Positions 27,750 to 36,628 of a DNA stretch of 64,000 nucleotides are shown here, piece after piece; the first letter of the stretch is position 1, and each line of letters opens with the position of its first letter. The position numbers and the translations under genes are program-made. Source of the stretch: Parazoarcus communis (lineage in GTDB: Bacteria; Pseudomonadota; Gammaproteobacteria; Burkholderiales; Rhodocyclaceae); contig NZ_CP022187.1 of assembly GCF_003111645.1 (NCBI RefSeq), forward strand, positions 1,240,001 to 1,304,000. The letters are read 5' to 3'. The notes beneath the pieces are model-generated. The model made no database searches. It had not been told where the DNA came from and saw only the letters and a program-made list of their open reading frames with translations.

Positions 27750-28805
27750 TCAATCCAGCGCAAGCTCGGTCAGCACGCGGTTGCGACCACTGTTCTTGGC
27801 GGCATACAGCGCCTTGTCGGCGCGCTCGAAAATGCCGTCGAAGGCTTCGTCGTCGTGCCGGGATGCCACGCCGAGCGAAACCGTGAATGGATCGAGCGCG
27901 AGTTTGTCCTGACGCCGGATGAGGCGCAGGCGCTCGACCTTGATCCGTATCGATTCAGCCAGCGCTTCCGCCTCTTCAAGACTGCGTCGCGGCATCAGGA
28001 TGACGAACTCCTCGCCACCGAAGCGCACCGTCACATCCTCTGCGCAAACCGCGGTCCGCATCACCTTGGCAACATGGCGAATCACGACATCGCCGACCGC
28101 ATGGCCGTAGGTATCGTTAATGCGCTTGAAATGATCGATATCGAGGACGACCACCGAGAGCGGCTCGCGCGCACCGGAAACCGCCAACTCGTCGAGGTGA
28201 TACTCCATGCCGCGGCGGTTGAGCAGGCCGGTCAGGGGATCGCTGAGCGCCTCGCGCCGATGGCGCTCAAGCTCGTCGCGCAGCTTGCGTGCTTCCTGAT
28301 CGGCGGAGTCGAGACGCGCCTTCAGGGTTGCGTTACTTGTATGCACCTTGGCAGTGGCCGCCAGCAGGTCCGAGGCAATCGCGGTCACCGCCTCGCTGTC
28401 GTTCCTGCGCTTCAACAGGCTGATGTTGTTTTCCACCGTGGAGTGAAAGCCCGAAGCGTGCTCCCCTGCTTCGCTGATATCGCCGATCAGCCCGTCGACC
28501 AGTTCCTGCAGGCTCCCGCCCAGACCGCGCAGGTTGCGGAACTGTTCGATCGCGAGATGCTCGTCGTAGAGCTCGCGCATCAGCAGATCGTCGAGTCGCT
28601 TGTCCGCCGCCAGATGGGTGTCGATGCGAGCATTCAGCGCGGCGTCGCCCCCCATCCGGTACTCGTAGGCGACGGCGTAGTTGATCGGGCTGGGATGAAG
28701 AGCGTGAACGATCAGAAACTCGATCACCTCATGAGCGAGCATCCGGGCATCGCTATGGGTTGCACCCGGCTGCACCGCAGCGGGCTCGGCACTGACACCA
28801 CTCAT
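27750..28805 (-). CDS. Diguanylate cyclase (GGDEF domain, soluble)
   Basis: The 351-residue protein has a helical N-terminal sensor region with no membrane helix (about 1-185, including EVIEFLIVHALHPSPINYAVAYEY) and a coiled-coil linker (about 155-195). The C-terminal GGDEF domain has VRFGGEEFVILMPRR near residue 260 and LDIDHFKRINDTYGHAVGD for the metal site. The motif is canonical, so it should make c-di-GMP. The N-terminal pattern is typical of cytoplasmic cyclases whose cue is unknown. Confidence 0.9.
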   Translation of the reverse strand: MSGVSAEPAAVQPGATHSDARMLAHEVIEFLIVHALHPSPINYAVAYEYRMGGDAALNARIDTHLAADKRLDDLLMRELYDEHLAIEQFRNLRGLGGSLQELVDGLIGDISEAGEHASGFHSTVENNISLLKRRNDSEAVTAIASDLLAATAKVHTSNATLKARLDSADQEARKLRDELERHRREALSDPLTGLLNRRGMEYHLDELAVSGAREPLSVVVLDIDHFKRINDTYGHAVGDVVIRHVAKVMRTAVCAEDVTVRFGGEEFVILMPRRSLEEAEALAESIRIKVERLRLIRRQDKLALDPFTVSLGVASRHDDEAFDGIFERADKALYAAKNSGRNRVLTELALD

Positions 28806-28948
28806 CTGACCACCGGTTGACTACGTTATTCACGAAATTCATGCAAGGAACATTCACGGCGCACCAAGGAGGTGCAGTCATGCCTGTCTACATGGCTGTT
28901 TTAATGAGTTTAACGCGATGATGATGACAACTCCAACCGAAGTCATCA

Positions 28949-28989
28949 AAAGCCCTAAAACCGCAGGCGCTGCATCAGCAAGCGCCTGC
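28949..28989 (-). terminator. Intrinsic terminator of thrC
   Basis: On the minus strand a perfect 9-bp stem (gcaggcgct/agcgcctgc, 9-base loop) is followed by GGTTTTAGGGCTTTT. It begins 14 bases after the thrC stop. The rest of the 197-bp gap up to 28806 shows no other feature. Confidence 0.85.
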
Positions 28990-29002
28990 CAGACACCCTG
29001 TC

Positions 29003-30451
29003 TCAGACCCGCTCAGCGATGAAGCGCTTGATCTGCTCGCCGTCGGGCGCCATCACTTCGACGCGCTGAGGCAGGGTCTCGAGCCCCTGCAGATCAGCCG
29101 GCACCTCGGGGTCGCGCCCGAGCGCTTCGCGGATGGTTTCGGCAAACTTCACCGGCAGCGCCGTTTCCAGCACCAGCAGGGGCACACCCGCCGGGACTTC
29201 GGCTGCGAGTTCCCGCGCCACCTTGACGCCATCGGCGGTGTGGGTGTCGATCATCACGCCGTAGGTTTCGTAGATGCTGCGGATGGTCTCCAGACGGTCG
29301 GCGTGACTGCTGCTGCCCGACACAAAGGCAAAGTCGTCCAGACGGGCAAACCACGGCGTGGTGGTGAGATCGAAAGGCCGGCCGGCATCGACCTCCGCCC
29401 ACAGTTCGGCCACTTTCTTCGGGTCGCGGCCGACGAGGTCGAACACGAAGCGCTCGAAGTTGGACGCCTTCGAGATATCCATCGACGGGCTCGAGGTCAC
29501 GCTGGTCTCGGCGGTCTTGCGCGGGCGATACACGCCGGTACGGAAGAACTCGTCGAGCACGTTGTTCTCGTTGGTGGCGAGAATCAGCTTTGCCACCGGC
29601 AGGCCCATCTGTCGTGCGATATGGCCGGCGCAGATGTTGCCGAAGTTGCCCGAGGGCACGCAGAACGCGACCTGCTCGTCGTTCGACTTCGTGGCCTCGA
29701 AGTAGCCCTTGAAGTAGTACACGATCTGGGCTGCAACGCGCGCCCAGTTGATCGAGTTCACCGCGCCGATCCTGTGCTTCGCCTTGAAGGCGTGATCGTT
29801 GGAGACCGCCTTCACGATGTCCTGCGCGTCATCGAACATGCCGGTAACGGCAATATTGAAAATGTTGTCGTCCTGCAGCGAGTACATCTGCGCACGCTGG
29901 AAAGCGCTCATCTTGCCATGCGGCGACAGCATGAACACCCGCACGCCCTGTTTGCCGCGCATCGCGTATTCGGCCGCAGAGCCAGTGTCGCCCGAGGTCG
30001 CGCCAAGAATGTTGATGCTCTCCCCGCGCTTGGCCAGCACGTACTCGAACAGGTTGCCGAGCAGCTGCATGGCCATGTCCTTGAAAGCCAGCGTGGGGCC
30101 ATTCGACAGCTCCAGCAGACCCAGCTTGCCGTCTTCGAGCCAGCGCACCGGCGTGATGTCGGCCGCGTTGTCTCCGGGGCGTACGTGGCAGTACACCGCT
30201 GCGGTGTAGGTCTTGTCGCAGATCGCCTTCAGGTCTGCGGCGGGAATGTCGGTGATGAACTTCGACAGAATCGCAAAGGCAAGCTCCGCGTAGGACAGCG
30301 AGCGCCAGGCGTCGAGTTCTTCCCGGCCGATCAGCGGATAGGACTCCGGCAGGTAGAGACCGCCGTCGGGGGCGAGGCCGCCGAGCAGGATGTCGCAGAA
30401 TTCCGGATTGGCGGGCTGGCCGGCATGGCCACGGGTGGAGATGTACTTCAC
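29003..30451 (-). CDS. thrC: Threonine synthase
   Basis: ThrC converts O-phosphohomoserine to threonine using PLP. The 482-residue protein is the long bacterial type, opening MKYISTRGHAGQ. The PLP lysine is in GPTLAFKDMAMQLLGNLF (near residue 124). The phosphate-binding block GATSGDTGSAAEYAMRGK and the PSGNFGNICAGHIA segment are present. The start is GTG with GAGGA about eight bases upstream. Its pathway partner hom is about 18 kb away in this window, so the thr genes are not in one operon here. Confidence 0.95.
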   Translation of the reverse strand: MKYISTRGHAGQPANPEFCDILLGGLAPDGGLYLPESYPLIGREELDAWRSLSYAELAFAILSKFITDIPAADLKAICDKTYTAAVYCHVRPGDNAADITPVRWLEDGKLGLLELSNGPTLAFKDMAMQLLGNLFEYVLAKRGESINILGATSGDTGSAAEYAMRGKQGVRVFMLSPHGKMSAFQRAQMYSLQDDNIFNIAVTGMFDDAQDIVKAVSNDHAFKAKHRIGAVNSINWARVAAQIVYYFKGYFEATKSNDEQVAFCVPSGNFGNICAGHIARQMGLPVAKLILATNENNVLDEFFRTGVYRPRKTAETSVTSSPSMDISKASNFERFVFDLVGRDPKKVAELWAEVDAGRPFDLTTTPWFARLDDFAFVSGSSSHADRLETIRSIYETYGVMIDTHTADGVKVARELAAEVPAGVPLLVLETALPVKFAETIREALGRDPEVPADLQGLETLPQRVEVMAPDGEQIKRFIAERV

Positions 30452-30905
30452 GGAACAGTCCTCGGAGTCAGCTGATTCTGCGCACGCCGATCACCGGCGC
30501 GCGAATACGAAGGCGTGAGTTTAACGAAAGTGCGTGGAGATTCGCAGGTTTGTGCATCACGCCGGCACGGTGACAACCGACATCCGTGCCGGTTGCAGCG
30601 CCATGAGCGACTCGGCCGACACCCGGAGCGCGTTCAGAGACATTGAAGAACATCCGTCGCCTCATACCCGTCACGCCACTTCCGCGGCGCGCCGAAACCC
30701 GGTCAACGGTGTTTTGCTGGCGCAACATGATCGACCTTTCGCATTAGAATTTCACTTTCACGACGCCCACCTCCCCAGACTTGACCATGACCCGCCAGCT
30801 CTCCGTGCGCCTGACCACTGCCCTGCTCTCCGAGGCTCACCGCAGCGTTCGACACTGCCTCGCGAACGGCTTGTGCACTGCAGCGCAACCTGCGCCGGGC
30901 CGCCC
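30452..30905. other. 454-bp region between divergent thrC and pabB-pabC genes
   Basis: The region must hold both promoters. The pabB frame is open far upstream (to 30534), but that extension lacks conserved features. A short frame at 30787-30909 is listed separately. No repeat or RNA gene was recognised. Confidence 0.4.
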
Positions 30906-30909
30906 GTGA
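30787..30909 (+). CDS. Possible 40-residue leader peptide overlapping pabB start
   Basis: An ATG frame (MTRQLSVRLTTALLSEAHRS...) ends with a TGA overlapping the GTG of the downstream gene (GTGA at 30906-30909). This overlap could couple translation of the pabB-pabC fusion. The peptide has no recognised similarity and no strong ribosome-binding site, so it may be chance. Confidence 0.2.
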   Translation: MTRQLSVRLTTALLSEAHRSVRHCLANGLCTAAQPAPGRP

Positions 30910-32714
30910 CAACGCCCCTTTCCCCTGACGAAACAGCGAATCCGGGCTGGGCCCTGTTTGACGACAGCCTTCCCGACGGCGAGCACCTGTGGCTGACCGA
31001 CCTGCAGTACACGCTGTGCTGCCGCTCGCCAGGCGAGGTCGAATCCACGTTCGGCAAGATCGAGGCTGCGCGCAGGCAAGGCAAGTGGGTTGCGGTGGCC
31101 GCAGCCTACGAACTGGGTTATGCACTCGAACCCCGGCTGCAGGCCTTGCTCCCCGCCGACGACGCCCCGCTGCTCCGTGCCTGGGTGTTTGCAAAGGGCG
31201 AACGCCTGTCACAGGCCGAGAGCCTGGTCCGGATAGAGGAAGAACTGTCGCTCCTCGACGAGCACCTGCAGAACGCAGGTGTGGCAGCACTCGAGCGCGG
31301 CATCGAACGGGCTGACTACCTTGAGGCCATCGGTCGCATCCGCGAACTGATCCACGCCGGGGACTGCTATCAGGTCAACTTCACCTGGCCGCTTACCGGC
31401 ACGATCTATGGCTCGCCACTGGCGCTGTACCGACGCCTGATGGAGGCGCAGCCGGTCGGTCACGGCGGATACATCGCGGATGCCGACGGCGCCATCCTGT
31501 CGCGCTCGCCCGAACTCTTCGTCGAGCGCAGCGGCAAACGGCTGAGCTGCCGCCCGATGAAAGGCACAGCACCGCGCTCGAGCGACCCGAACGCACTGGC
31601 GAGCTCGACGAAGGATCGCGCCGAAAACGTGATGATCGTCGACCTCATCCGCAACGACCTTGGTCGCCTCGCGCCCGCAGGTGGCGTCAAGGTCGAATCG
31701 CTCTGCACGATCGAACCCTATCCGTCGGTGTGGCAGATGACATCGTCGGTCCATGCGGAGCCGGTCGATGCCGATCTGATCACGGTATTCCGCGCCCTGT
31801 TTCCCTGCGGCTCGGTCACCGGCGCGCCGAAGATCCGCGCGATGGAGATCATCCGCGAGCTTGAGCGCGAGCCACGCGGCCTGTACTGCGGTGCGCTCGG
31901 GTGGGTCGCCCCCGATGGCGACTTCAGCTTCAACGTGCCGATCCGGACCCTGAACGTGCAACCCGACGGCCGCTTCCGGCTGAACCTCGGGAGCGGCGTG
32001 GTGGCGGACTCGGACGCTGAGTCCGAATGGGAAGAATGCCTGCTGAAAGGGCGCTTCCTGACTGCCCTCGGCGCACCGTTCGGCCTCATCGAGACCCTGC
32101 GCTGCGAAGTGGGCGCCGAACCCACCTTTCCCCTTCTCGAGGCGCACCTGTCCCGACTGCTGCGCTCATCGCGGCATTTCGGCCACAACTGCGACATCGG
32201 TGCGCTGCGATCGGCCCTGCTGGCCCATGGACGCACGCTGACGCCCGGCATTCACCGGGTCCGACTGGAGCTCTCGTACGCAGGACGTCTCGTGATCGCC
32301 GGTCAGGTACTGGATGCACCGCCCGATACGCCACCGGAAATCGTGCAATGGCCCGAACGGGTCGACAGCACGGACATGCTGCTGAGGTACAAGACGACGG
32401 CGCGCGAGACCTATGATCACGCACTGCACGACGTACTGGGCCGCGGGTATTTCGACGCGGTATTCCTGAACGAAAGAAACGAAGTAACCGAGGGCGCACG
32501 CAGCACGGTCTTCATCGACACCGGCGACGGGATTCTGCACACGCCGCCATTGTCGGCGGGCGTACTGGACGGCGTGCTGCGACGGCAGCTGCTAGAAGAC
32601 GGGCGCGCCATCGAACGCACGCTGTTGATGGACGACTTGCGCAGCGCCCGCGCAATCTACGTCGGCAACGCCCTGCGTGGATTGCAGCGGGTGACGCTGG
32701 CACCACCGGCTTGA
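30906..32714 (+). CDS. pabBC: Fused aminodeoxychorismate synthase component I / aminodeoxychorismate lyase
   Basis: The 602-residue protein joins two steps of p-aminobenzoate synthesis for folate. The N-terminal half (to about 380) is a chorismate-utilising PabB: IHAGDCYQVNFTWPL, the PMKGTAPRSSDP motif and GSVTGAPKIRAMEIIRELE. The C-terminal part (about 390-600) is a class IV PLP aminotransferase-fold lyase (PabC), with the segments LLRYKTTARETYD and FLNERNEVTEGARSTVF. The GTG start was chosen because conserved sequence (WALFDDSLPDG) begins just after it; a longer upstream frame exists but looks non-coding. The fusion is known in several beta- and gammaproteobacteria. Confidence 0.85.
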   Translation: MTTPLSPDETANPGWALFDDSLPDGEHLWLTDLQYTLCCRSPGEVESTFGKIEAARRQGKWVAVAAAYELGYALEPRLQALLPADDAPLLRAWVFAKGERLSQAESLVRIEEELSLLDEHLQNAGVAALERGIERADYLEAIGRIRELIHAGDCYQVNFTWPLTGTIYGSPLALYRRLMEAQPVGHGGYIADADGAILSRSPELFVERSGKRLSCRPMKGTAPRSSDPNALASSTKDRAENVMIVDLIRNDLGRLAPAGGVKVESLCTIEPYPSVWQMTSSVHAEPVDADLITVFRALFPCGSVTGAPKIRAMEIIRELEREPRGLYCGALGWVAPDGDFSFNVPIRTLNVQPDGRFRLNLGSGVVADSDAESEWEECLLKGRFLTALGAPFGLIETLRCEVGAEPTFPLLEAHLSRLLRSSRHFGHNCDIGALRSALLAHGRTLTPGIHRVRLELSYAGRLVIAGQVLDAPPDTPPEIVQWPERVDSTDMLLRYKTTARETYDHALHDVLGRGYFDAVFLNERNEVTEGARSTVFIDTGDGILHTPPLSAGVLDGVLRRQLLEDGRAIERTLLMDDLRSARAIYVGNALRGLQRVTLAPPA

Positions 32715-32759
32715 GCCGGGAGGTCCGGAGCTGCCCCAGCGAGCAGCCCCGGGCAGACC

Positions 32760-33734
32760 TTACTTCTTGCTCTTGCTCTTGCCCTTGGTCACGACAGGCA
32801 GGGAATCGAGCACCGCGACCAGCTCTTTTGCCGAACGCTCGCCCAGCAGTTTGAGACCGGCACGCAGCACTTCGGACTTCGTTGCCAGCCGTCCGGCACG
32901 TGCCAGCGCGGTACGTATCTTCTTGAGCGCAGCCTGCTCGCTCTTGGGCATCGAGAACGAATCCCGCACCACCTTGCCCGCCTTTTCCTTTTTCGACTCG
33001 ACGCTCGCAGCCGGGAGCTTGATGACTGCGGGGCCGGCGACCGACTTCTTCGCACCGCCGGACGTGCCGGCCACGGCTTTCGCAGGCGCCACCCTCGCCA
33101 CCGCTGTTCCAGCGGACTTGACCTTGGCCGCCTTGGGCTTTGCTTCTGCCGGCTTAGCTGCTGCCGGTTTAGCTGCTACCGGTTTAGCTGCTACCGGTTT
33201 GGCCGCTGCCGGTTTGGCCGCTGCCGGTTTGGCCGCCGCCGGTTTGGCCGCCGCCGGTTTGGCCGCTGCCGGTTTGGTTGCTGCCGGCTTGGCCGCTGCT
33301 TTCGCCCCGGCTTCGGCCTTGGGCTTTGCAGGCGCCTTTTCTGCAGCGGGCTTCGCGACCGCGGCAGGCTTGGCCGGCGCAGGCTTCTTCGCTGCGCTTG
33401 CACGACGTCGGGCCGGGGCCTTGGAAGTCGCCGTCGCAGCGGGTGCAGCCGCAGCAGCAGCAGACGCGGGAGCCGGCACCGGCTCGGCAGCCGCGACCGG
33501 TTTCGCCTCGACCGGCGCTGCCGGCGCAGGCTTTGCTGTCACGGGCTTGCGCGCACGCGGGGCCCGCGGCGTCACGGGCTTTGCCGCGGGCTTCGCGGCA
33601 GGCTTCTCAGCCTGAGCGGACCTGGTCGCCGTCGCCGCGACCGCGGCCACTTCGGGCAAGCGTCCGGCAACCGAGGCGTCTTCCTGCTTGAGCGTGGCAC
33701 GCAGTGCCGATTGCGTCTTGTTGCGTGTGGTCAT
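32760..33734 (-). CDS. Histone-H1-like Ala/Lys/Pro-rich protein with C-terminal ribbon-helix-helix-like domain
   Basis: The 324-residue protein is dominated by a basic, disordered tail of AAAKP pentapeptides (about residues 145-195), flanked by other K/P/A-rich blocks. This resembles histone-H1-like AlgP/PhaF proteins, which coat DNA. The last 75 residues are different: a globular segment SFSMPKSEQAALKKI...KSEVLRAGLKLLGE resembles a ribbon-helix-helix DNA-binding fold. The ATG overlaps the parA stop (ATGA at 33731-33734), so the two are translationally coupled. I infer a DNA-binding or cargo-adaptor partner of the ParA ATPase; its exact role is unknown. Confidence 0.75.
   Translation of the reverse strand: MTTRNKTQSALRATLKQEDASVAGRLPEVAAVAATATRSAQAEKPAAKPAAKPVTPRAPRARKPVTAKPAPAAPVEAKPVAAAEPVPAPASAAAAAAPAATATSKAPARRRASAAKKPAPAKPAAVAKPAAEKAPAKPKAEAGAKAAAKPAATKPAAAKPAAAKPAAAKPAAAKPAAAKPVAAKPVAAKPAAAKPAEAKPKAAKVKSAGTAVARVAPAKAVAGTSGGAKKSVAGPAVIKLPAASVESKKEKAGKVVRDSFSMPKSEQAALKKIRTALARAGRLATKSEVLRAGLKLLGERSAKELVAVLDSLPVVTKGKSKSKK
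33151..33300 (-). repeat. Ten tandem 15-bp units encoding AAAKP pentapeptides
   Basis: Ten uninterrupted 15-bp units run from 33151 to 33300, most of the form ggtttggccgctgcc on the plus strand. They differ mainly at silent or Ala/Val/Thr-changing positions. This coding minisatellite forms the core of the H1-like tail and is a likely site of length variation by slippage. Confidence 0.9.
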
Positions 33735-34396
33735 CTTGTTTCTCCTGTCAGTTCAAGGACCGCCGCTACGAGACGGTCCACTTCATCACGGGCCTGCCCG
33801 GCACTGCGCCCCAGCCGATATACCGACCCGCCTTCGACTGCGCTCTGGGCGTAGGCATTGCGCTGGGCCAGGCTCGCAGCCACCACGGGCAAGGTGAATT
33901 CGCCAAGCACTTCGAGCACGTCTCCTGCCAGTGCAGTGCGCTGCACCCGGTTCGGCAGCAAGGCCGCGCGCAAGCCCGGACGGCGCGCCATGGTTGCAAC
34001 CACCAGGCGCTCGACCGCACGCGTCGACCACAAGTCGGTCGGGCTGGGCACAACAGGAATCAGGATGACGTCGGCCAGCTCGAGCGCGGCGAGCGTATGC
34101 GCGTGTTCGATGGATGGCGGGCAATCCAGCAGCAGCATGTCCGAACGGCAGCCGACATTGCCAACCTGCGTTTCGAGTGAGGCCAGATCGCCCTGCATGC
34201 TCATCACCGATGCCGGAAAGGGGTCGGCCGGATTCGCCGCGGCAGCCCATCGCGCCGCGCTCTCCTGTGGATCGAGATCGCACACCGAGATCCGGTAACC
34301 CGCGCCTGCGAGCCCCTCTGCCAACTGCATGGCGACGGTCGTTTTTCCGACGCCGCCTTTTTGCGATAACAGGGCAATGACGCTGCACTGTTTCAT
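33731..34396 (-). CDS. parA: Small ParA/MinD-family ATPase
   Basis: The 221-residue protein has the deviant Walker A KGGVGKTT (about 11-18), switch segment CDLDPQESAARW and Walker B MLLLDCPPS. It lacks an N-terminal DNA-binding domain, so it belongs to the short ParA group that positions plasmids, chemoreceptor clusters, carboxysomes or storage granules on the nucleoid. AGAGGAG lies ahead of the ATG; a 30-codon upstream extension was rejected. No parB or parS candidate was seen; the coupled partner is the H1-like protein. Confidence 0.88.
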   Translation of the reverse strand: MKQCSVIALLSQKGGVGKTTVAMQLAEGLAGAGYRISVCDLDPQESAARWAAAANPADPFPASVMSMQGDLASLETQVGNVGCRSDMLLLDCPPSIEHAHTLAALELADVILIPVVPSPTDLWSTRAVERLVVATMARRPGLRAALLPNRVQRTALAGDVLEVLGEFTLPVVAASLAQRNAYAQSAVEGGSVYRLGRSAGQARDEVDRLVAAVLELTGETR

Positions 34397-34560
34397 TGTT
34401 GCATCTCCTCTGTTGCCCAATGCGGATGCAGACACATGTCTGCTGCATTTCCGACCCGCATCAAGTAATACTTTATTATTGTCCACTCGGACCCGACTCG
34501 TGACAAGCGCGGCGCCCCTTTCATCGTTTCAAGCTATTTCGATATCTCTCGCGCTCTGGA

Positions 34561-34587
34561 TATACTCCTCCGACACTTTCAGAGGGG
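34561..34587 (+). promoter_or_regulatory. Candidate promoter -10 and ribosome-binding site of metY
   Basis: TATACT (34561-34566) fits a sigma-70 -10 box, with a weak TTCGAT at the -35 distance (34538-34543). AGAGGGG (34581-34587) is a strong ribosome-binding site ten bases before the metY ATG. That would leave only a very short 5' leader. No SAM-riboswitch fold was recognised in it. Confidence 0.4.
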
Positions 34588-34596
34588 ACCCTAAGA

Positions 34597-35868
34597 ATGA
34601 AACTCGAAACAATCGCCGTACACGGTGGCTACTCTCCCGATCCGACCACCAAGGCGGTCGCAGTACCGATTTACCAGACAACCTCCTACGCTTTCGACGA
34701 CACCCAGCATGGTGCCGACCTGTTCGATCTGAAGGTGGCCGGCAACATTTACACCCGCATCATGAACCCTACCACCGCCGTGCTGGAACAGCGCGTCGCA
34801 GAAATGGAAGGCGGCATTGCGGGCTTGGCGGTTGCCTCCGGCATGTCGGCGATTGCCTACGCGATCCAGACCATTGCCGAAGCCGGTGACAACATCATTT
34901 CGGCGGCAACGCTGTATGGCGGCACCTACAATCTCTTCGCGCACACCTTTCCGCAACTCGGTATCGAGGTGCGCTTTGCCGACTATCGCGACCCCGACGC
35001 TTTCGCCAAGCTGATCGACGACCGCACCAAGGCCATTTTCTGCGAATCGGTCGGCAACCCGCTGGGCAACGTCACCGACTTCGAGCGCCTCGCCGAGATC
35101 GCCCACAAGGCCGGCATCCCGCTGATCGTGGACAACACCGTGCCCTCGCCCTACCTGTGCCGCCCGATCGAGCACGGTGCCGACATCGTTGTGCATTCGC
35201 TCACCAAGTACCTTGGCGGTCACGGCACCTCGATCGGCGGCGTCATCGTGGATTCGGGCAAATTCCCCTGGGCCGAGCACAAGACGCGCTTCCGCCGCCT
35301 GAACGAACCCGACGTGTCCTATCACGGCGTGGTCTATACCGAAGCGCTCGGCGCTGCAGCCTACATCGGGCGCGCCCGTGTCGTCCCGCTGCGCAACATG
35401 GGTGCAGCGATCTCGCCCTTCAACGCCTTCCTGATTCTGCAAGGCATCGAAACGGTTGCGCTGCGCATGGACCGCATCTGCGAAAACGCGCTTGCTGTCG
35501 CGAGCTACCTGAAGACACACGCCAAGGTGTCGTGGGTCAACTACGCCGGCCTGCCCGACCATGCCGACCATGGCCTGGTGCAGAAGTACATGGGCGGGCG
35601 TGCCTCGGGCATCCTGTCCTTCGGCGTTCAGGGTGGCCTCGAAGGCGGCGGGCGTTTCCAGGACGCGCTCAAGCTGGTCACGCGTCTGGTCAACATCGGC
35701 GATGCAAAGTCGCTCGCATGCCACCCGGCGTCCACCACCCACCGCCAGCTCTCGCCAGCTGAAATGGCCAAGGCCGGCGTGTCGCCCGACATGGTTCGCC
35801 TGTCGATCGGCATCGAGCATATCGACGACATCATCGCCGATCTCGAACAGGCGCTCGCCGCAGTCTGA
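34597..35868 (+). CDS. metY: O-acetylhomoserine sulfhydrylase
   Basis: MetY makes homocysteine (or methionine) from O-acetylhomoserine and sulfide (or methanethiol), using PLP. The 423-residue protein begins METIAVHGGYSPD-like (MKLETIAVHGGY). It has the YTRIMNPTTAVLEQRVAEMEGG block and the PLP lysine in VVHSLTKYLGGHGTSIGG. The C-terminal substrate-binding HPASTTHRQL is also present. Length fits the MetY group (about 425-430) rather than MetB or MetC (about 385). It draws on homoserine made by hom elsewhere in the window. Confidence 0.93.
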   Translation: MKLETIAVHGGYSPDPTTKAVAVPIYQTTSYAFDDTQHGADLFDLKVAGNIYTRIMNPTTAVLEQRVAEMEGGIAGLAVASGMSAIAYAIQTIAEAGDNIISAATLYGGTYNLFAHTFPQLGIEVRFADYRDPDAFAKLIDDRTKAIFCESVGNPLGNVTDFERLAEIAHKAGIPLIVDNTVPSPYLCRPIEHGADIVVHSLTKYLGGHGTSIGGVIVDSGKFPWAEHKTRFRRLNEPDVSYHGVVYTEALGAAAYIGRARVVPLRNMGAAISPFNAFLILQGIETVALRMDRICENALAVASYLKTHAKVSWVNYAGLPDHADHGLVQKYMGGRASGILSFGVQGGLEGGGRFQDALKLVTRLVNIGDAKSLACHPASTTHRQLSPAEMAKAGVSPDMVRLSIGIEHIDDIIADLEQALAAV

Positions 35869-35882
35869 TTGAAGTGAGCGTG

Positions 35883-35912
35883 CGTCCGGCCGTGTTCATG
35901 CACGGCCGGACG
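35883..35912. terminator. Hairpin after metY
   Basis: A perfect 12-bp inverted repeat (cgtccggccgtg / cacggccggacg, loop ttcatg) lies 14 bases after the metY stop. No T-run follows, so it is a probable but atypical terminator. Confidence 0.6.
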
Positions 35913-35980
35913 CCAAATTACGCGCTGCCGTAGTAGACTCGCGGATTGTTTCGTTTCGCCCCTCGCACGGGCACTCCGTC

Positions 35981-36532
35981 ATGTCGCTCATTCCTCAGGC
36001 ACGAGATGCCGCACTTGCCGGCGATGCTGCGCGCCGTCGTGCCAGCATCTGTCTCCTCCTCTCGCTGCTGGCCACACCTGCCTCGACCTGGCTGTTCCTC
36101 AATCTCGACATGATCTGGCCGCAGATCATGCAGCTCGAAGGCGGCGCCTTCATGCTCGGTGCGACCGTGCTCGGTACCGTGCTCGCACTCACCCCGCTGG
36201 TGGCCGGCGGCGGTTTTCTGCTTGCCGTCTGGTACGGCGTGGAGAGCGTCTACCTGCCGCGGCAACGTCCGTCGCCGCTGATCGACAAGGGCATCGTTGC
36301 CGGTGGCCTGCTGGTATGGTTCGCGCCTGCGCTGGCTGCGGCAGCTTCGGTCATCATGGGACTGGTTCAGGGCCGCGTCCATTTCACCCGCCCGCCTCGC
36401 GATTACTTCCTCGCCACCGACCCGATCGCGTTCTGGGAAGGCATCGGTTTCTGGCTCATCATGGGCACCCTGTTCGGCCTGCTGGCCTGGCGCTACTGGC
36501 GCAACAAGCTGCTGAAGAAGGACGCGGTGTAA
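35981..36532 (+). CDS. Small membrane protein with four hydrophobic segments
   Basis: The 183-residue protein is not recognised. It has a polar N-terminus (SLIPQARDAALAGDAARRR) and then about four helices: LLSLLATPASTWLFLNL, FMLGATVLGTVLALTPLVAG, an ALAAAASVIMGLV helix and the C-terminal GIGFWLIMGTLFGLLAWRYW. The C-terminus is lysine-rich (NKLLKKDAV). A rho-independent terminator follows, so it is the end of its transcript. Confidence 0.65.
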   Translation: MSLIPQARDAALAGDAARRRASICLLLSLLATPASTWLFLNLDMIWPQIMQLEGGAFMLGATVLGTVLALTPLVAGGGFLLAVWYGVESVYLPRQRPSPLIDKGIVAGGLLVWFAPALAAAASVIMGLVQGRVHFTRPPRDYFLATDPIAFWEGIGFWLIMGTLFGLLAWRYWRNKLLKKDAV

Positions 36533-36571
36533 GCCCCTTTCCGGAGCTCAATCACCCGCAGCGGCAAAGCT

Positions 36572-36604
36572 GGGCCGGCGACCTCACGGATGCCGGCCCT
36601 TTTG
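36572..36604 (+). terminator. Intrinsic terminator after the small membrane protein gene
   Basis: A perfect 8-bp GC stem (gggccggc / gccggccc, 12-base loop) is followed directly by TTTTGATTCTT on the plus strand. It lies between convergent genes. Confidence 0.85.
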
Positions 36605-36628
36605 ATTCTTGCTGTCGTTTTACCAGAC

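Noticed and set aside
34501-34596. SAM riboswitch before metY
   Set aside because: The promoter-like -10 lies about 30 bases from the start codon, leaving no room for the aptamer, and no conserved fold is visible.
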